Positions 1 to 7,693 of a DNA stretch of 64,000 nt are shown one piece after another. The DNA lies in contig NZ_BSTS01000001.1 of the NCBI RefSeq assembly GCF_030269665.1, positions 620,001 through 684,000 of the forward strand, in the 5' to 3' direction. Below the pieces are notes generated by a model. The model was not told the DNA's origin and did not search any database. It was given only the letters and a program-made list of their open reading frames with translations. Each line of letters opens with the position of its first letter. Within the stretch, counting starts at the first letter, position 1. Source of the DNA: Actinomycetospora sp. NBRC 106375 (lineage in GTDB: Bacteria > Actinomycetota > Actinomycetes > Mycobacteriales > Pseudonocardiaceae). The translations under genes and the position numbers were made by a program.

Positions 1-1
1 G

Positions 2-142
2 CTCGACGACTACGACGGCGCCTGCCGCGGCGCCGGCCTCGTCCGCACCCACCGCACCGCCGACTGGGACGGCGCCGAGCCCTACGCCGGCGGGGGCTAC
101 GCGGTCAGCGTGCACGCCCGGACCGGAGGGACCGCGCCGTGA
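2..142 (+). CDS. C-terminal end of a probable class I SAM methyltransferase (5' end outside window)
   Basis: Only the last 46 codons are present, reading in the frame that ends in TGA at 140-142. The tail contains the strings LVRTHRTADWDG and GGGYAVSVHAR, which resemble the final beta strands of small class I SAM-dependent methyltransferases, where a sequence like DYAVSVHRR closes the fold. The SAM-binding part is not visible, so the assignment rests on this tail alone. The stop overlaps the GTG start of the antiporter gene by 4 bases, so the two are probably co-transcribed and translationally coupled. Confidence 0.5.
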   Translation, partial: LDDYDGACRGAGLVRTHRTADWDGAEPYAGGGYAVSVHARTGGTAP

Positions 143-1728
143 CCGAGACCGACCCGCGCGCCCTCCTGCTGGTCTTCGTCCTCGCCCTCGCCGTCACCGC
201 CGTCGCGCGCCGGTTCTCGCTCTCGGCGCCGCTGCTGCTCGTCGTCGTCGGGCTCGCGGTCTCCTTCGTGCCCGGCATGCCCGCGGTGCCCCTCGACCCC
301 GACCTCGTGCTGTTCCTCGTCCTGCCGCCGCTGCTCTACTCGGCCTCGCTCGAGAGCTCGACGCTGCGGCTGCGGGAGAACATCAAGCGGATCAGCCAGC
401 TGGCGGTCGGGCTGGTCGTGTTCTCCACCGCGGTGGTCGGGGTGGCGGCGTGGTTCCTCGTGCCCGAGCTGCCGCTGGCGAGCGCCCTCGTGCTCGGGGC
501 CGTCGTCGCGCCGCCGGACGCGGTGGCGGCCGCATCCATCGGCCGCAGGCTCGGGCTCCCCCGGCGGATCATGGCGATCCTCGAGGGCGAGAGCCTGCTC
601 AACGACGCGACCGCCCTGACCCTGTTCCGGGTGCTGCTCGCCGCCGCGATGTCGACGACCACGGTCAGCACCGGGGCGACGGTCCTCGAGGGGCTCGGGG
701 AGTTCGCGCTCGCGGCCGTGGGCGGGGTCCTCATCGGCGCGGCCGCGGGCTGGCTGCTCCACCAGGTGCGCCTGCGGCTGCACGACGGCGTGCTGGAGAG
801 CTCGGTCGGCCTGCTCGTCCCGTTCGTGATCTACCTGCTCGCCGAGGAGCTGCACACCTCCGGGGTGCTCGCCGTCGTCGTCGCCGGGCTCTACCTCGGG
901 CACAAGGCCACCGAGGCCGGCTACGCCACGCGGCTGCAGGACCAGGCGGTGTGGAAGGCGCTCGACACGCTGCTCGAGGCGCTGGTGTTCGGCCTCATCG
1001 GGCTCCAGCTGCGGATCGTCGTCGACGGCCTCGGCACCGACGCCGGCCGGATCCTGCTGGTCTCGCTCGCCCTGCTCGTCGTGACGATCCTGGCCCGGTT
1101 CGTCTTCGTGTTCCCCACGATCTACCTGTCCCGGCTGATCCCGCAGGTCCGGCGGCGCGGCCCCGCGCTGTCCTGGCGGGGCCCGTTCGTCATCTCGTGG
1201 GCCGGGATGCGCGGGGTGGTCACGCTGGCGGCCGCCTTCGCGATCCCGGCGGGCGTCGACGGCATGCCCGGGCGCGACGTCGTCGTGTTCGCGGCCTTCG
1301 TCATCACCGTCGGGACGCTGCTGGTCCAGGGCCTCACCCTGCCCGCGCTGATCCGCCGCCTGCGCGTCCGCGACCAGGGCGGCCAGCGCGACGTCCTCGA
1401 CGAGGCCGCGGTGAAGCAGGCGGCCGCCGAGGCCGCCATCGCGCGGCTCGACGACCTCGCCGACGACGGCACCCCGGCCCACGTCACCGAGCAGCTGCGC
1501 ACGTGGGCGCAGCACCGGTCGAACGGCGCGTGGGAACGCCTCGGGCGCTCCGACGACGAGATCGGCGAGGCCCCGTCGGTGGCGTTCACCCGCCTGCGCC
1601 GCGAGATGCTCACCGCCGAGCGCGCGACGTTCGTGCGCTTCCGCGACATGGGGCGGATCGACGAGGGCATCCTGCGCGACATGCTCCGCGAGCTGGACTA
1701 CGAGGAGGCCATGCTCGACCGGGGCTGA
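139..1728 (+). CDS. Na+/H+ antiporter, CPA1 (NhaP-like) family
   Basis: A 529-residue integral membrane protein with about 12 hydrophobic segments over the first 400 residues, followed by a soluble tail of roughly 120 residues. The stretch GESLLNDATALTLF near residue 150 and the preceding VVAPPDAVAA are the hallmark CPA1 transport-core sequences carrying the ion-binding Asp residues. It should exchange cytoplasmic Na+ (or K+) for protons at the plasma membrane, for pH and salt homeostasis. The GTG start overlaps the stop of the upstream methyltransferase. A strong palindrome follows the stop codon. The charged tail with an Ala/Glu-rich helix is typical of bacterial NhaP-type proteins and may be regulatory. 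Confidence 0.9.
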   Translation: MTETDPRALLLVFVLALAVTAVARRFSLSAPLLLVVVGLAVSFVPGMPAVPLDPDLVLFLVLPPLLYSASLESSTLRLRENIKRISQLAVGLVVFSTAVVGVAAWFLVPELPLASALVLGAVVAPPDAVAAASIGRRLGLPRRIMAILEGESLLNDATALTLFRVLLAAAMSTTTVSTGATVLEGLGEFALAAVGGVLIGAAAGWLLHQVRLRLHDGVLESSVGLLVPFVIYLLAEELHTSGVLAVVVAGLYLGHKATEAGYATRLQDQAVWKALDTLLEALVFGLIGLQLRIVVDGLGTDAGRILLVSLALLVVTILARFVFVFPTIYLSRLIPQVRRRGPALSWRGPFVISWAGMRGVVTLAAAFAIPAGVDGMPGRDVVVFAAFVITVGTLLVQGLTLPALIRRLRVRDQGGQRDVLDEAAVKQAAAEAAIARLDDLADDGTPAHVTEQLRTWAQHRSNGAWERLGRSDDEIGEAPSVAFTRLRREMLTAERATFVRFRDMGRIDEGILRDMLRELDYEEAMLDRG

Positions 1729-1737
1729 CCTGACCAT

Positions 1738-1777
1738 GTGAGTGGTTGGCGCCCCCATAGGGGCGCCAACCACTCAC
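1738..1777. terminator. Bidirectional hairpin terminator between convergent genes (palindrome family member 1)
   Basis: Two perfectly complementary 18-base arms (1738-1755 and 1760-1777) flank the 4-base loop CATA. The left arm reads GTGAGTGGTTGGCGCCCC. It lies between the convergent antiporter and symporter genes, and the symporter stop codon (1774-1776) is inside the right arm. There is no T-run, as is usual for actinobacterial hairpin terminators. The arm differs from that of the palindrome at 41182-41222 at only two positions. Confidence 0.75.
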
Positions 1778-3258
1778 GTGGCGGCCGGCACCAGGTCCTC
1801 CCGGCGGCTCAGGACCGCGGGTTCGCGGGCCGGGCGCGCGAGGGCGACGACGACGAAGGCCAGCAGCGACGCCGCGAAGCCGAGGAAGGTCGGGTAGCCG
1901 TCGAAGCCGGGGCCGACGAGGTCGTTCGGCACGTAGAGCAGCGTGTTGTCCGCGCCGAAGATCGTCGGGGTGAGCGCGAAGAGCGTCAGGCGCACGACGA
2001 GGCCCACGACGATCGCCGCGACCGCCGCCGCCCGCGTCGCCCGCCGCGGCCACCAGTGCCCGGCGACGAAGGGCACGAGCAGGCACGCGAGCAGCAGGTC
2101 GAACGCGAGCGTGAGCAGGATGCCGGTCTGCGGGACCTGCAGCGCGAACAGGATGGAGACCGCGACCACCGGGAGCATGGTCGCGCGCACCGCGCGCAGC
2201 AGCGGGTCCGTGCGGGACGGGCCGGTACCGATCGACGGGTCACGCAGCCCGCGGATGTTGCGCACCGCCACCGAGGCGGTGCCGAGGATGACCCCGTTGG
2301 CCGTCGAGCACGACGCCGCCACGATCGCCGAGAGCACGAGGATCGCGAGCCACGCCGGCGCGAACTGCCCGAGCAGCGTGAACAGGATCGGCGTCTCGGC
2401 CTCCGGCCCGAGCACGCTGCCGACCGCCAGCGCGACGAGGGCGTAGCAGACCCCGACGGCGGCGGTGAGGACCGCGCCGGTGAAGCACGCGTTGCGGGCC
2501 GTCCGCGGCGAGCGCGCCGAGAAGATTCGCTGCATGAAGTCGATGGCGACGATGTCACCGATGCCCAGCGAGATCAGCGTCGCCCAGTTGATCGGCGCAC
2601 CGCCGGCGGCCGTCGTCAGCTGCTCGAGGTCGAACGGCCCCGTCCCCGGCGCGGCGGAGAGCCCGAAGTGCACCGTGGTCCACACCAGCAGCGACACCGA
2701 CCCGACCACGGTGATCACCATCTGGATCAGCGCGGTCCAGGCGTCGGAGAACATCCCGCCCGTGATCGTGTAGGCCAGGACGACGGCGACGATGATCAGC
2801 ACGCCCCCGGTGTAGGACGTGCCCAGGAACCGCTCGAAGAGGTAGCCGCCCGCCACGAGGTTGCCCGCGAGCAGGATGCAGAAGCTCGCGATCATCAGCA
2901 CCGAGGCCGTGACCTCGACGCCGCGGCCGTAGATCTGGCGGTAGAAGTCGGGCAGCGTGAACAGGCCCATCGCGTTCATGCGCGCCGCGAAGAACAGCCC
3001 CGTGATCAGCAGGCACAGCGAGAGCCCGAGCGGGAGCGAGGCGCCCGCCCAGAACCCGAGCGAGAAGCTCAGGTCCATGTTGCCCAGCGTCGCGTTCGAG
3101 TCGACGGCCTGGCCCATCAGCCCGGCCGCGGACAGCGGCAGGAGCAGCGAGCGGCCGGCGACGAGGAAGTTGGTCGAGTCGCCGTCCACGCGCCGGGCCA
3201 CGACGAGCCCCACGGCGACGACGATGACGACGCCGATCGCCACCCCGGCAATGATCAT
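1774..3258 (-). CDS. Sodium:solute symporter (SSS family), candidate guanidinium importer
   Basis: A 494-residue polytopic membrane protein with about 13 hydrophobic segments. The N-terminal pattern (FLVAGRSLLLPLSAAG, then a conserved GLFTLPDFYRQIYG region) and the later GIGDIVAIDFMQRIFSAR segment fit the solute:sodium symporter fold. Substrates of this family include amino acids, urea, choline and nucleobases and cannot be read from sequence alone. The ATG overlaps the stop of the guanidine hydrolase gene (ATGA), so both are on one riboswitch-controlled transcript. That context suggests import of guanidinium or a guanidino compound as a nitrogen source; this is inference. The gene ends inside the palindrome at 1738-1777. 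Confidence 0.85.
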   Translation of the reverse strand: MIIAGVAIGVVIVVAVGLVVARRVDGDSTNFLVAGRSLLLPLSAAGLMGQAVDSNATLGNMDLSFSLGFWAGASLPLGLSLCLLITGLFFAARMNAMGLFTLPDFYRQIYGRGVEVTASVLMIASFCILLAGNLVAGGYLFERFLGTSYTGGVLIIVAVVLAYTITGGMFSDAWTALIQMVITVVGSVSLLVWTTVHFGLSAAPGTGPFDLEQLTTAAGGAPINWATLISLGIGDIVAIDFMQRIFSARSPRTARNACFTGAVLTAAVGVCYALVALAVGSVLGPEAETPILFTLLGQFAPAWLAILVLSAIVAASCSTANGVILGTASVAVRNIRGLRDPSIGTGPSRTDPLLRAVRATMLPVVAVSILFALQVPQTGILLTLAFDLLLACLLVPFVAGHWWPRRATRAAAVAAIVVGLVVRLTLFALTPTIFGADNTLLYVPNDLVGPGFDGYPTFLGFAASLLAFVVVALARPAREPAVLSRREDLVPAAT

Positions 3259-4415
3259 GACCGGCTCCTGTTCGGCAGGTGCCCGGAGCGCACGAGGCAC
3301 CCGAGCGTGTCGCAGATGACGCGGCAGGCGATCAGCGCGGTGATCTCGGCGTTGTCGTAGGGCGGGGAGCACTCGACGATCTCGATGCCCGCGAGCGGCC
3401 GGGCGTCGGCGATGAGCTGGATGAACGTGAGGACCTCGCGGGGCAGGAAGCCCCCGGGTTCGGGCCAGCCGGTGCCGGGCACGAACGCGGCGTCGAGGCA
3501 GTCGACGTCGAAGGAGAGCCACACGGCGTCGGCGCCGTCCCACGCGACCTCGAGGGCCCGCTCGGCGGCGGCCTCGATGCCCATCTCGACGCAGTCGGTG
3601 ACCGTCATGATCGTCGTCCCGCGGTCGCGGCCGACCTCGACGCCCGGCCGCGGCGCCTGCCAGCCGCCGATGCCGATCTGGACGAGGTTCTCCGGCGGCA
3701 CGTTCGGCAGGTCCGTGGCGTGGAACCACGGGGTGGTGTGCATCCGCTCGTCGAGGTCGGTCTCCTGGGTGTCGACGTGGCGGTCGAAGTGGATGATCCC
3801 GAGCTTGCCGTCGCCCAGGTTCTCCGCGACGCCGCGGCTGGTCGGGTAGCCGATGGAGTGGTCCCCGCCGAGCACCACGGGGAACGCCCCGGACGCGTAC
3901 ACGTGGCTGACGGCCTTGGTGATCTGGTCGAACGTCTTCTCGATGTTCGCCGGGATCGTGAAGATGTCCCCGACGTCGCACATCGTGATCGACTCGCGCA
4001 GGTCGACGCCCAGCTCGAACGAGTAGGTGCCGTAGAGCAGCGAGATGTCGCGGATGCCCTTCGGCCCGAACCGCGTGCCGGGCCGGTAGGTCGTGCCGCC
4101 GTCGAACGGGGCGCCCATGATCGCGACGTCGTACTCGCCGCACCGGCGCACGTCCTCGACGAACGGCGCCTTCATGAACGTCGGGATGCCGGCGAAGTGG
4201 GGCAGCTCGCCGCGGGAGAACAGCGGGATCGTGCGGTCGACGACCGAGTCGGCGGCCTCGAGGCCCATCTGCAGGCCGCGGGCGATCTCGGCGTCGCGGC
4301 CGGCGTGGCCCAACGTGGCCTCGACCTCGACGGCGCGGGCGGCCTCGGGGCCGTGGCGCGGGGCCTGGCGGGGCGGGCCGCCGTGGGGGGCGGGGAGGGA
4401 CGGGGGGATCTGCAC
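3255..4415 (-). CDS. gdmH: Ureohydrolase, probable Ni-dependent guanidine hydrolase (agmatinase-like)
   Basis: A 386-residue arginase/agmatinase-superfamily enzyme with all binuclear-metal motifs: GGDHS (His186), DRHVD (Asp211, His213, Asp215) and SFDVD (Asp303, Asp305), followed by FVPGTGWPEPGG. Classical agmatinases usually have DAH in the second motif and are about 300-320 residues; this protein has DRH and an N-terminal extension of about 70 residues. A guanidine-I riboswitch lies immediately upstream, which fits the guanidine hydrolase (GdmH) subgroup that converts guanidine to urea and ammonia. Agmatinase or guanidinobutyrase activity cannot be excluded from sequence. Translation starts at a GTG preceded by GGGAG. 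The GdmH nickel chaperones (HypA/HypB homologues) are not in this window. The following symporter gene is coupled by an ATGA overlap. Confidence 0.75.
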   Translation of the reverse strand: MQIPPSLPAPHGGPPRQAPRHGPEAARAVEVEATLGHAGRDAEIARGLQMGLEAADSVVDRTIPLFSRGELPHFAGIPTFMKAPFVEDVRRCGEYDVAIMGAPFDGGTTYRPGTRFGPKGIRDISLLYGTYSFELGVDLRESITMCDVGDIFTIPANIEKTFDQITKAVSHVYASGAFPVVLGGDHSIGYPTSRGVAENLGDGKLGIIHFDRHVDTQETDLDERMHTTPWFHATDLPNVPPENLVQIGIGGWQAPRPGVEVGRDRGTTIMTVTDCVEMGIEAAAERALEVAWDGADAVWLSFDVDCLDAAFVPGTGWPEPGGFLPREVLTFIQLIADARPLAGIEIVECSPPYDNAEITALIACRVICDTLGCLVRSGHLPNRSRS

Positions 4416-4416
4416 G

Positions 4417-4435
4417 GGCGACTCCCGGGGTCGCC
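4417..4435 (-). promoter_or_regulatory. Ribosome-binding-site hairpin, likely riboswitch expression platform
   Basis: On the minus strand GGCGAC and GTCGCC (6 bp) enclose the loop CCCGGGA, which carries the Shine-Dalgarno bases of the GTG start at 4415. The hairpin would hide the ribosome-binding site. The loop repeats the CCCGGGA found at the 3' end of the upstream aptamer, so alternative pairing is conceivable. A control of translation initiation rather than transcription is inferred. Confidence 0.45.
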
Positions 4436-4466
4436 GGCCGCCTCACCGAGACGACCGGACGTCGGT

Positions 4467-4563
4467 CATCTCCCGGGCTTTTCCCCCGCCGTGGAGCACC
4501 GGGGCGCACCCGGTGCCTGCGTCTCTCGGACCAGCCCCGACCGGAGCCGGCGGAACCCTAGAC
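4467..4563 (-). ncRNA. Guanidine-I riboswitch aptamer (ykkC class)
   Basis: Read on the minus strand, the leader of the ureohydrolase gene contains, in order, CTAGGGTTCCG, then GGCTGGTCCGAGAGACGC, a variable GC-rich hairpin (CACCGGG...CCCGGTG), then ACGGCGGG and GGAAAAGCCCGGGAGA. These are the hallmark conserved blocks of the guanidine-sensing ykkC (guanidine-I) RNA, in the correct order and spacing. The aptamer ends about 50 nt before the start codon. Guanidine-I riboswitches turn on guanidine export, carboxylation or hydrolysis genes when free guanidinium accumulates. An 8-codon reading frame (ATG at 4469, stop at 4443) begins on the last aptamer bases. The ends given are approximate. Confidence 0.93.
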
Positions 4564-4652
4564 GCGCCCCACCTCGTGGTGGGTCGCCGACGAGTGAAGG
4601 GCGTGGGTGTTGCCGCGCCGGGTCGGCGGGGTTGCGATCCTGTGCCCTTCGG

Positions 4653-4700
4653 GCCCGTGAGCACGTCGGAGTGCTCGGGCACTCCGAAGTGATCACGGGC
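4653..4700 (-). terminator. Two-part hairpin, likely terminator of the small coiled-coil gene
   Basis: An inner 8-bp stem (CGGAGTGC at 4667-4674 with GCACTCCG at 4679-4686, loop TCGG) is nested in an outer 8-bp stem (GCCCGTGA at 4653-4660 with TCACGGGC at 4693-4700). It begins about 20 nt after the stop of the minus-strand gene at 4719 and lies upstream of the riboswitch, so it separates the two transcription units. Confidence 0.6.
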
Positions 4701-4718
4701 GCCGGAGGCGCACCGGCC

Positions 4719-5024
4719 TCAGACCTCGGTCTTGAGGATGCAGATCGCGAGGTGGGCGGCCTCGACGGACTCCCGGGCCGCCCCTCCGAGGCCCGGGTCC
4801 GCCGCGGCCGCCACGCGCGCGCTGTCCGCAGCCTGTTCCAGCTCGATCACGGCGTCGCGCGCGTTCTCCGCGCCCTCGGCCTTCGCGCCCTTGCTGTCGA
4901 ACTCCCCGACCACCGCGGCGGTGACGACCGACGCCCCGCTGTCGCTCTCCACGGCGCGCAGCGCCTCGGCGATCTTGGCGCGGACCTCGTCGAGGCGGCT
5001 GTGGATGTCGGTGGTGGCGAGCAT
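4719..5024 (-). CDS. Small helical hypothetical protein
   Basis: A 101-residue acidic, Ala/Glu-rich protein predicted to be mostly helical: a first amphipathic helix (DIHSRLDEVRAKIAEALRAV), a middle Gly/Lys segment and a second helix (ENARDAVIELEQAADSARVA). The start is an ATG 7 nt after a GGGGAGG ribosome-binding site. I recognise no family. It is a single-gene unit between the LuxR regulator, about 100 nt upstream, and the riboswitch unit, with its own hairpin downstream. No signal peptide or membrane segment is visible, so it should be cytoplasmic. Confidence 0.6.
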   Translation of the reverse strand: MLATTDIHSRLDEVRAKIAEALRAVESDSGASVVTAAVVGEFDSKGAKAEGAENARDAVIELEQAADSARVAAAADPGLGGAARESVEAAHLAICILKTEV

Positions 5025-5121
5025 GGGTCCTCCCCTGGGTGGTGGTGACGACGCGAAGCGGACGACCGCATCGCGCTCGACCCATTGGCGGAGGATCGTG
5101 ACGAGGGCGACAGGGCGGGAA

Positions 5122-5931
5122 CTACGTACGCACCAGCCCGGGCGGCGGGAGCAGGCCGATGAGCTGGGCGCGCTGCACCGCCGCCAGCCGATCGGCGACA
5201 CCGAGCTTCGTGTAGATGCGCTGCAGGTGCTTCTGCACCGTCCGCTCCCCCACGCCGAGCCGTCGTGCGATGGCCCGGGCGGTGCCGCCGGAGGCGAGCA
5301 GATCCAGCACGGCGCTCTCGCGCGGGGTCAGACCCACCTCGGAGGCAGTCGGGGCCGCGTGGGCGCCGGTGCGCGCGGACCAGCGGGCGTGCGCCGCGAT
5401 CTGGCGGTCGAGACCGATGAGGACCCGCTGCACCGTGCCCAGCAGCGCCATCTCCTCGCCGGAATAGGCGTCGCACCGCCCGACGAGGAACGACCGGTTC
5501 GTCCGCGGTCCGAGCCGCACGGGCATCGAGACCTGGGAGACCACGTCGGCACCGAGCAGGTCGTCGCAGACCACACGCCAGCGTTCCTGCACGCGGCGGC
5601 CGGCGAAGCGCTCGGGCACGTCGGCCACCTGCATCACCTCGCACCGGCCGGTCGCGAGGTAGAAGCGCAGGAGCGGGTGCTCACGGAAGGCGTTCTCGGC
5701 GCTCCATCGCTCGACCTCCGCGCGGTACCCGCCGTAGAGATCCGCCGGCGCCGACACCTGCTCGATCGGTTCGGCACCCTCCTGCGTGTAGAACACGGCG
5801 GCCGGGGCCTCGAAGCTCGCGGCGAGCAGCGAGAGGATCTCGGGTGCCGGCCAGCCGATCAGTGGACGTCCGACCAGGTCGGCGACGAGTTCCAGCCACT
5901 CCTCGTGCGCGTGCTCGAGCCCTGACCCCAT
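5122..5931 (-). CDS. LuxR-family transcriptional regulator with N-terminal sensor-like domain
   Basis: A 269-residue protein whose last 65 residues form a LuxR/GerE helix-turn-helix (LTPRESAVLDLLASGGTARAI, then GVGERTVQKHLQRIYTKLGV). The N-terminal 190 residues have no receiver aspartate and no ATPase motif and look like a GAF-type ligand-binding domain, so this is a stand-alone regulator rather than a two-component response regulator. The start chosen is the ATG at 5931, preceded by GGAG; an in-frame upstream start at 6006 would add an Arg-rich stretch that looks non-coding. Its target is unknown. It neighbours the CDF transporter pair on the same strand, about 90 nt away. Confidence 0.85.
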   Translation of the reverse strand: MGSGLEHAHEEWLELVADLVGRPLIGWPAPEILSLLAASFEAPAAVFYTQEGAEPIEQVSAPADLYGGYRAEVERWSAENAFREHPLLRFYLATGRCEVMQVADVPERFAGRRVQERWRVVCDDLLGADVVSQVSMPVRLGPRTNRSFLVGRCDAYSGEEMALLGTVQRVLIGLDRQIAAHARWSARTGAHAAPTASEVGLTPRESAVLDLLASGGTARAIARRLGVGERTVQKHLQRIYTKLGVADRLAAVQRAQLIGLLPPPGLVRT

Positions 5932-6024
5932 CGCTCGACTCCGTCGCCGACATCCCCTTGCGCGGGAGGATCCACCCACAGCGACGCGAAGCGCACGAAA
6001 GCTCACCTGTCCGGCGGTGAGCTG

Positions 6025-6630
6025 TCACTCGGTCGGCGCAGCCTCCCGCAGGCGCACCTCCACCGGCATCGCGAGGAGCGCGTCGAGCGCCTTGCTGCGC
6101 CGCTTGACCGGCAGCCGGGCGAAGAACAGCGAGTCCAGCGGGTACCAGAGCCCGACCCAGGCGATGACGAGGAAGACGCCGTTGCCCAGGAGCTCCTGGA
6201 AGAACTCCGGGACGTCCGGCGCCAGGAAGTCGGTGGAGAAGAGCAGGCCCACGAGGAACAGCGGGATGCCCGGGCGCAGTGACGCGACGCCGAGGCGCCG
6301 CATGACGTCCTGTTCCCGCTCGTCGCCCTCGATGCCGCGGCGGCACCAGCGGCGCAGGGCCGTGGTGAGCCGCGCCGTGACGGCCTCGAGGTCCTCCGCC
6401 GTGCCCGCGGGCAGCGTGAGCACCACGCGGTCGCCGCGCCGCGACTGGCGCCGGCGCGCCAGGACCTCGTCGAGCAGCTCCTGGGCCCCCGGGACGATCC
6501 GCGCGTCGTCGCCGTCGGGCTCGAGCAGCGCGGCCGGGTCGACCGTCAGCAGGTCCTCGGGCCGGCGCAGGTGCACGACCAGGTCGCGGCGCACCGTCCT
6601 GTCGGCCGTGGTCCCCACCTCGGGGCTCAC
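6025..6630 (-). CDS. Hypothetical membrane protein, CDF-linked
   Basis: A 201-residue protein with a soluble N-terminal half (residues 1-115) and two hydrophobic segments near residues 118-132 and 145-165 (GNGVFLVIAWVGLWYPLDSL), followed by a basic tail. The GTG start overlaps the stop of the cation diffusion facilitator gene by 4 bases, so the two are translationally coupled and probably functionally linked. I recognise no named family. A role as an accessory to metal transport is inference from the operon only. Confidence 0.75.
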   Translation of the reverse strand: MSPEVGTTADRTVRRDLVVHLRRPEDLLTVDPAALLEPDGDDARIVPGAQELLDEVLARRRQSRRGDRVVLTLPAGTAEDLEAVTARLTTALRRWCRRGIEGDEREQDVMRRLGVASLRPGIPLFLVGLLFSTDFLAPDVPEFFQELLGNGVFLVIAWVGLWYPLDSLFFARLPVKRRSKALDALLAMPVEVRLREAAPTE

Positions 6631-7532
6631 AGCGCCCACCGCCGCTCGGTCGTGAACGCGACGACCACCGAGCGCTCGAACCCGAGCGCCGCGAGCCGGT
6701 CGTGCAGGGCCTGCCGGACCACGTCCCCGTCGGCCACCGTCCGCACCGTCGATCCCTCCCCCACCACGTAGTCCACCTCCACGTCGACCCGACCCCCGAC
6801 CTTCGAGGCCCGCAGGAACGACTCCGCGAGCCCGAACTGCTCGCGCACCTCCTCGACGGCCGCGGTCAGCGCCGCCTGGGTCTCGGCGGGCGGGGACATC
6901 TCGAGGATCTCCCGCATCCCGCCGCCGACCAATCGGGCGGGCACCCGCAGGAACGCCAGCGACACGATGACCACCATCGCCGGGTCGACGTACGCGGCGA
7001 GGTCGGGGCGACCGGAGGCGACGAGCACCGCCGCGATCACGAACCCGACCAGCACGCCGACCGAGAGCAGGGTGTCGCCGAGCCACTCGGCCGCCTCGGC
7101 CCGGACGAGGTCGGAGCGACCGCCGCGGCGCATGAGGACCGTGACGACGATCCCGGCGGCCGTCGCGACGACGGCGTAGGCCAGGGCCCAGCCGGTGGAG
7201 ACCTCGCGGCCGCCGGCGAGCAGGTCGGCCACCGCACCGACGACCGCGTAGACGCAGAGCGCCCCGAGCGCGACGGCCTTGACCACCACGACGACGGGCT
7301 CCCAGATCTCCCGGCCCCACGGGTAGCGGTCGTCGGCGCCGCGCTGCGAGGTGCGCAGGGCGAGCACGGCCAGCATCGAGAGCCCGATGCTCGCGAACGA
7401 GTAGAGGCCGTCGAAGACGATCATCGACGAGCCGCTCAGCACGCCCCACACCGACGAGAGCACGGCGAAGGCACCCGACGCCCACACCGAGAGCAGGAGC
7501 AGTCGCCGGTCCCGGTCGACGGTGTCCACCAC
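6627..7532 (-). CDS. Cation diffusion facilitator (CDF) family metal exporter
   Basis: A 301-residue protein with five or six hydrophobic segments in the first 200 residues and a soluble C-terminal ferredoxin-like domain of about 95 residues. The second helix contains SSMIVFDGLYSFASIG, the CDF position where an Asp (with His/Asp a turn later) forms the transport site; a second Asp-containing site appears in AEAAEWLGDTLLSVG. It should export a divalent metal such as Zn, Mn or Fe in exchange for protons; the metal is not predictable. The GTG start at 7532 is immediately followed by a second GTG. It is the first gene of a two-gene unit and is divergent from the MprF-like gene. Confidence 0.85.
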   Translation of the reverse strand: MVDTVDRDRRLLLLSVWASGAFAVLSSVWGVLSGSSMIVFDGLYSFASIGLSMLAVLALRTSQRGADDRYPWGREIWEPVVVVVKAVALGALCVYAVVGAVADLLAGGREVSTGWALAYAVVATAAGIVVTVLMRRGGRSDLVRAEAAEWLGDTLLSVGVLVGFVIAAVLVASGRPDLAAYVDPAMVVIVSLAFLRVPARLVGGGMREILEMSPPAETQAALTAAVEEVREQFGLAESFLRASKVGGRVDVEVDYVVGEGSTVRTVADGDVVRQALHDRLAALGFERSVVVAFTTERRWAL

Positions 7533-7601
7533 GCAGATGATCGTGGTCGACGCGGGCGGCCACGTCGAGACGATCGATCACCCGGAGGATTGTCTCGGGG
7601 C

Positions 7602-7615
7602 GTCCGACATCGGAC
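7602..7615. promoter_or_regulatory. Short palindrome in a divergent promoter region
   Basis: GTCCGA and TCGGAC flank CA inside the 160-bp space between the divergent CDF and MprF-like genes. A 6-bp dyad in GC-rich DNA is weak evidence, but its position suits an operator controlling one or both genes. Confidence 0.25.
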
Positions 7616-7693
7616 ACTTTCCTCGTCACTCACCCTTTCAGCCGCATCCTGCGACCATCCGGTCGCGATCCGTGACGTCCGAGGAGATCGTCC

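Noticed and set aside
97..1773. A 558-codon open frame antisense to the Na+/H+ antiporter, and similar long antisense frames at 1738-4509 (+), 7436-9403 (-), 15457-18015 (-), 17466-20399 (-), 29813-34795 (+) and 43834-45747 (-)
   Set aside because: They are Arg/Asp/His/Gly-rich with no motif or fold pattern and lie exactly opposite genes with clear family signatures. High GC content removes stop codons from the complementary frames.
3255..4415. Agmatinase (SpeB) as the final call
   Set aside because: The fold is right, but the guanidine-I riboswitch, the DRHVD variant and the long N-terminal extension point to guanidine hydrolase. Agmatinase is kept only as the alternative.
4653..4700. A second riboswitch or T-box in the 4563-4718 gap
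   Set aside because: Only a nested hairpin just after a stop codon is visible, with none of the conserved blocks of a known class; terminator is the simpler call.
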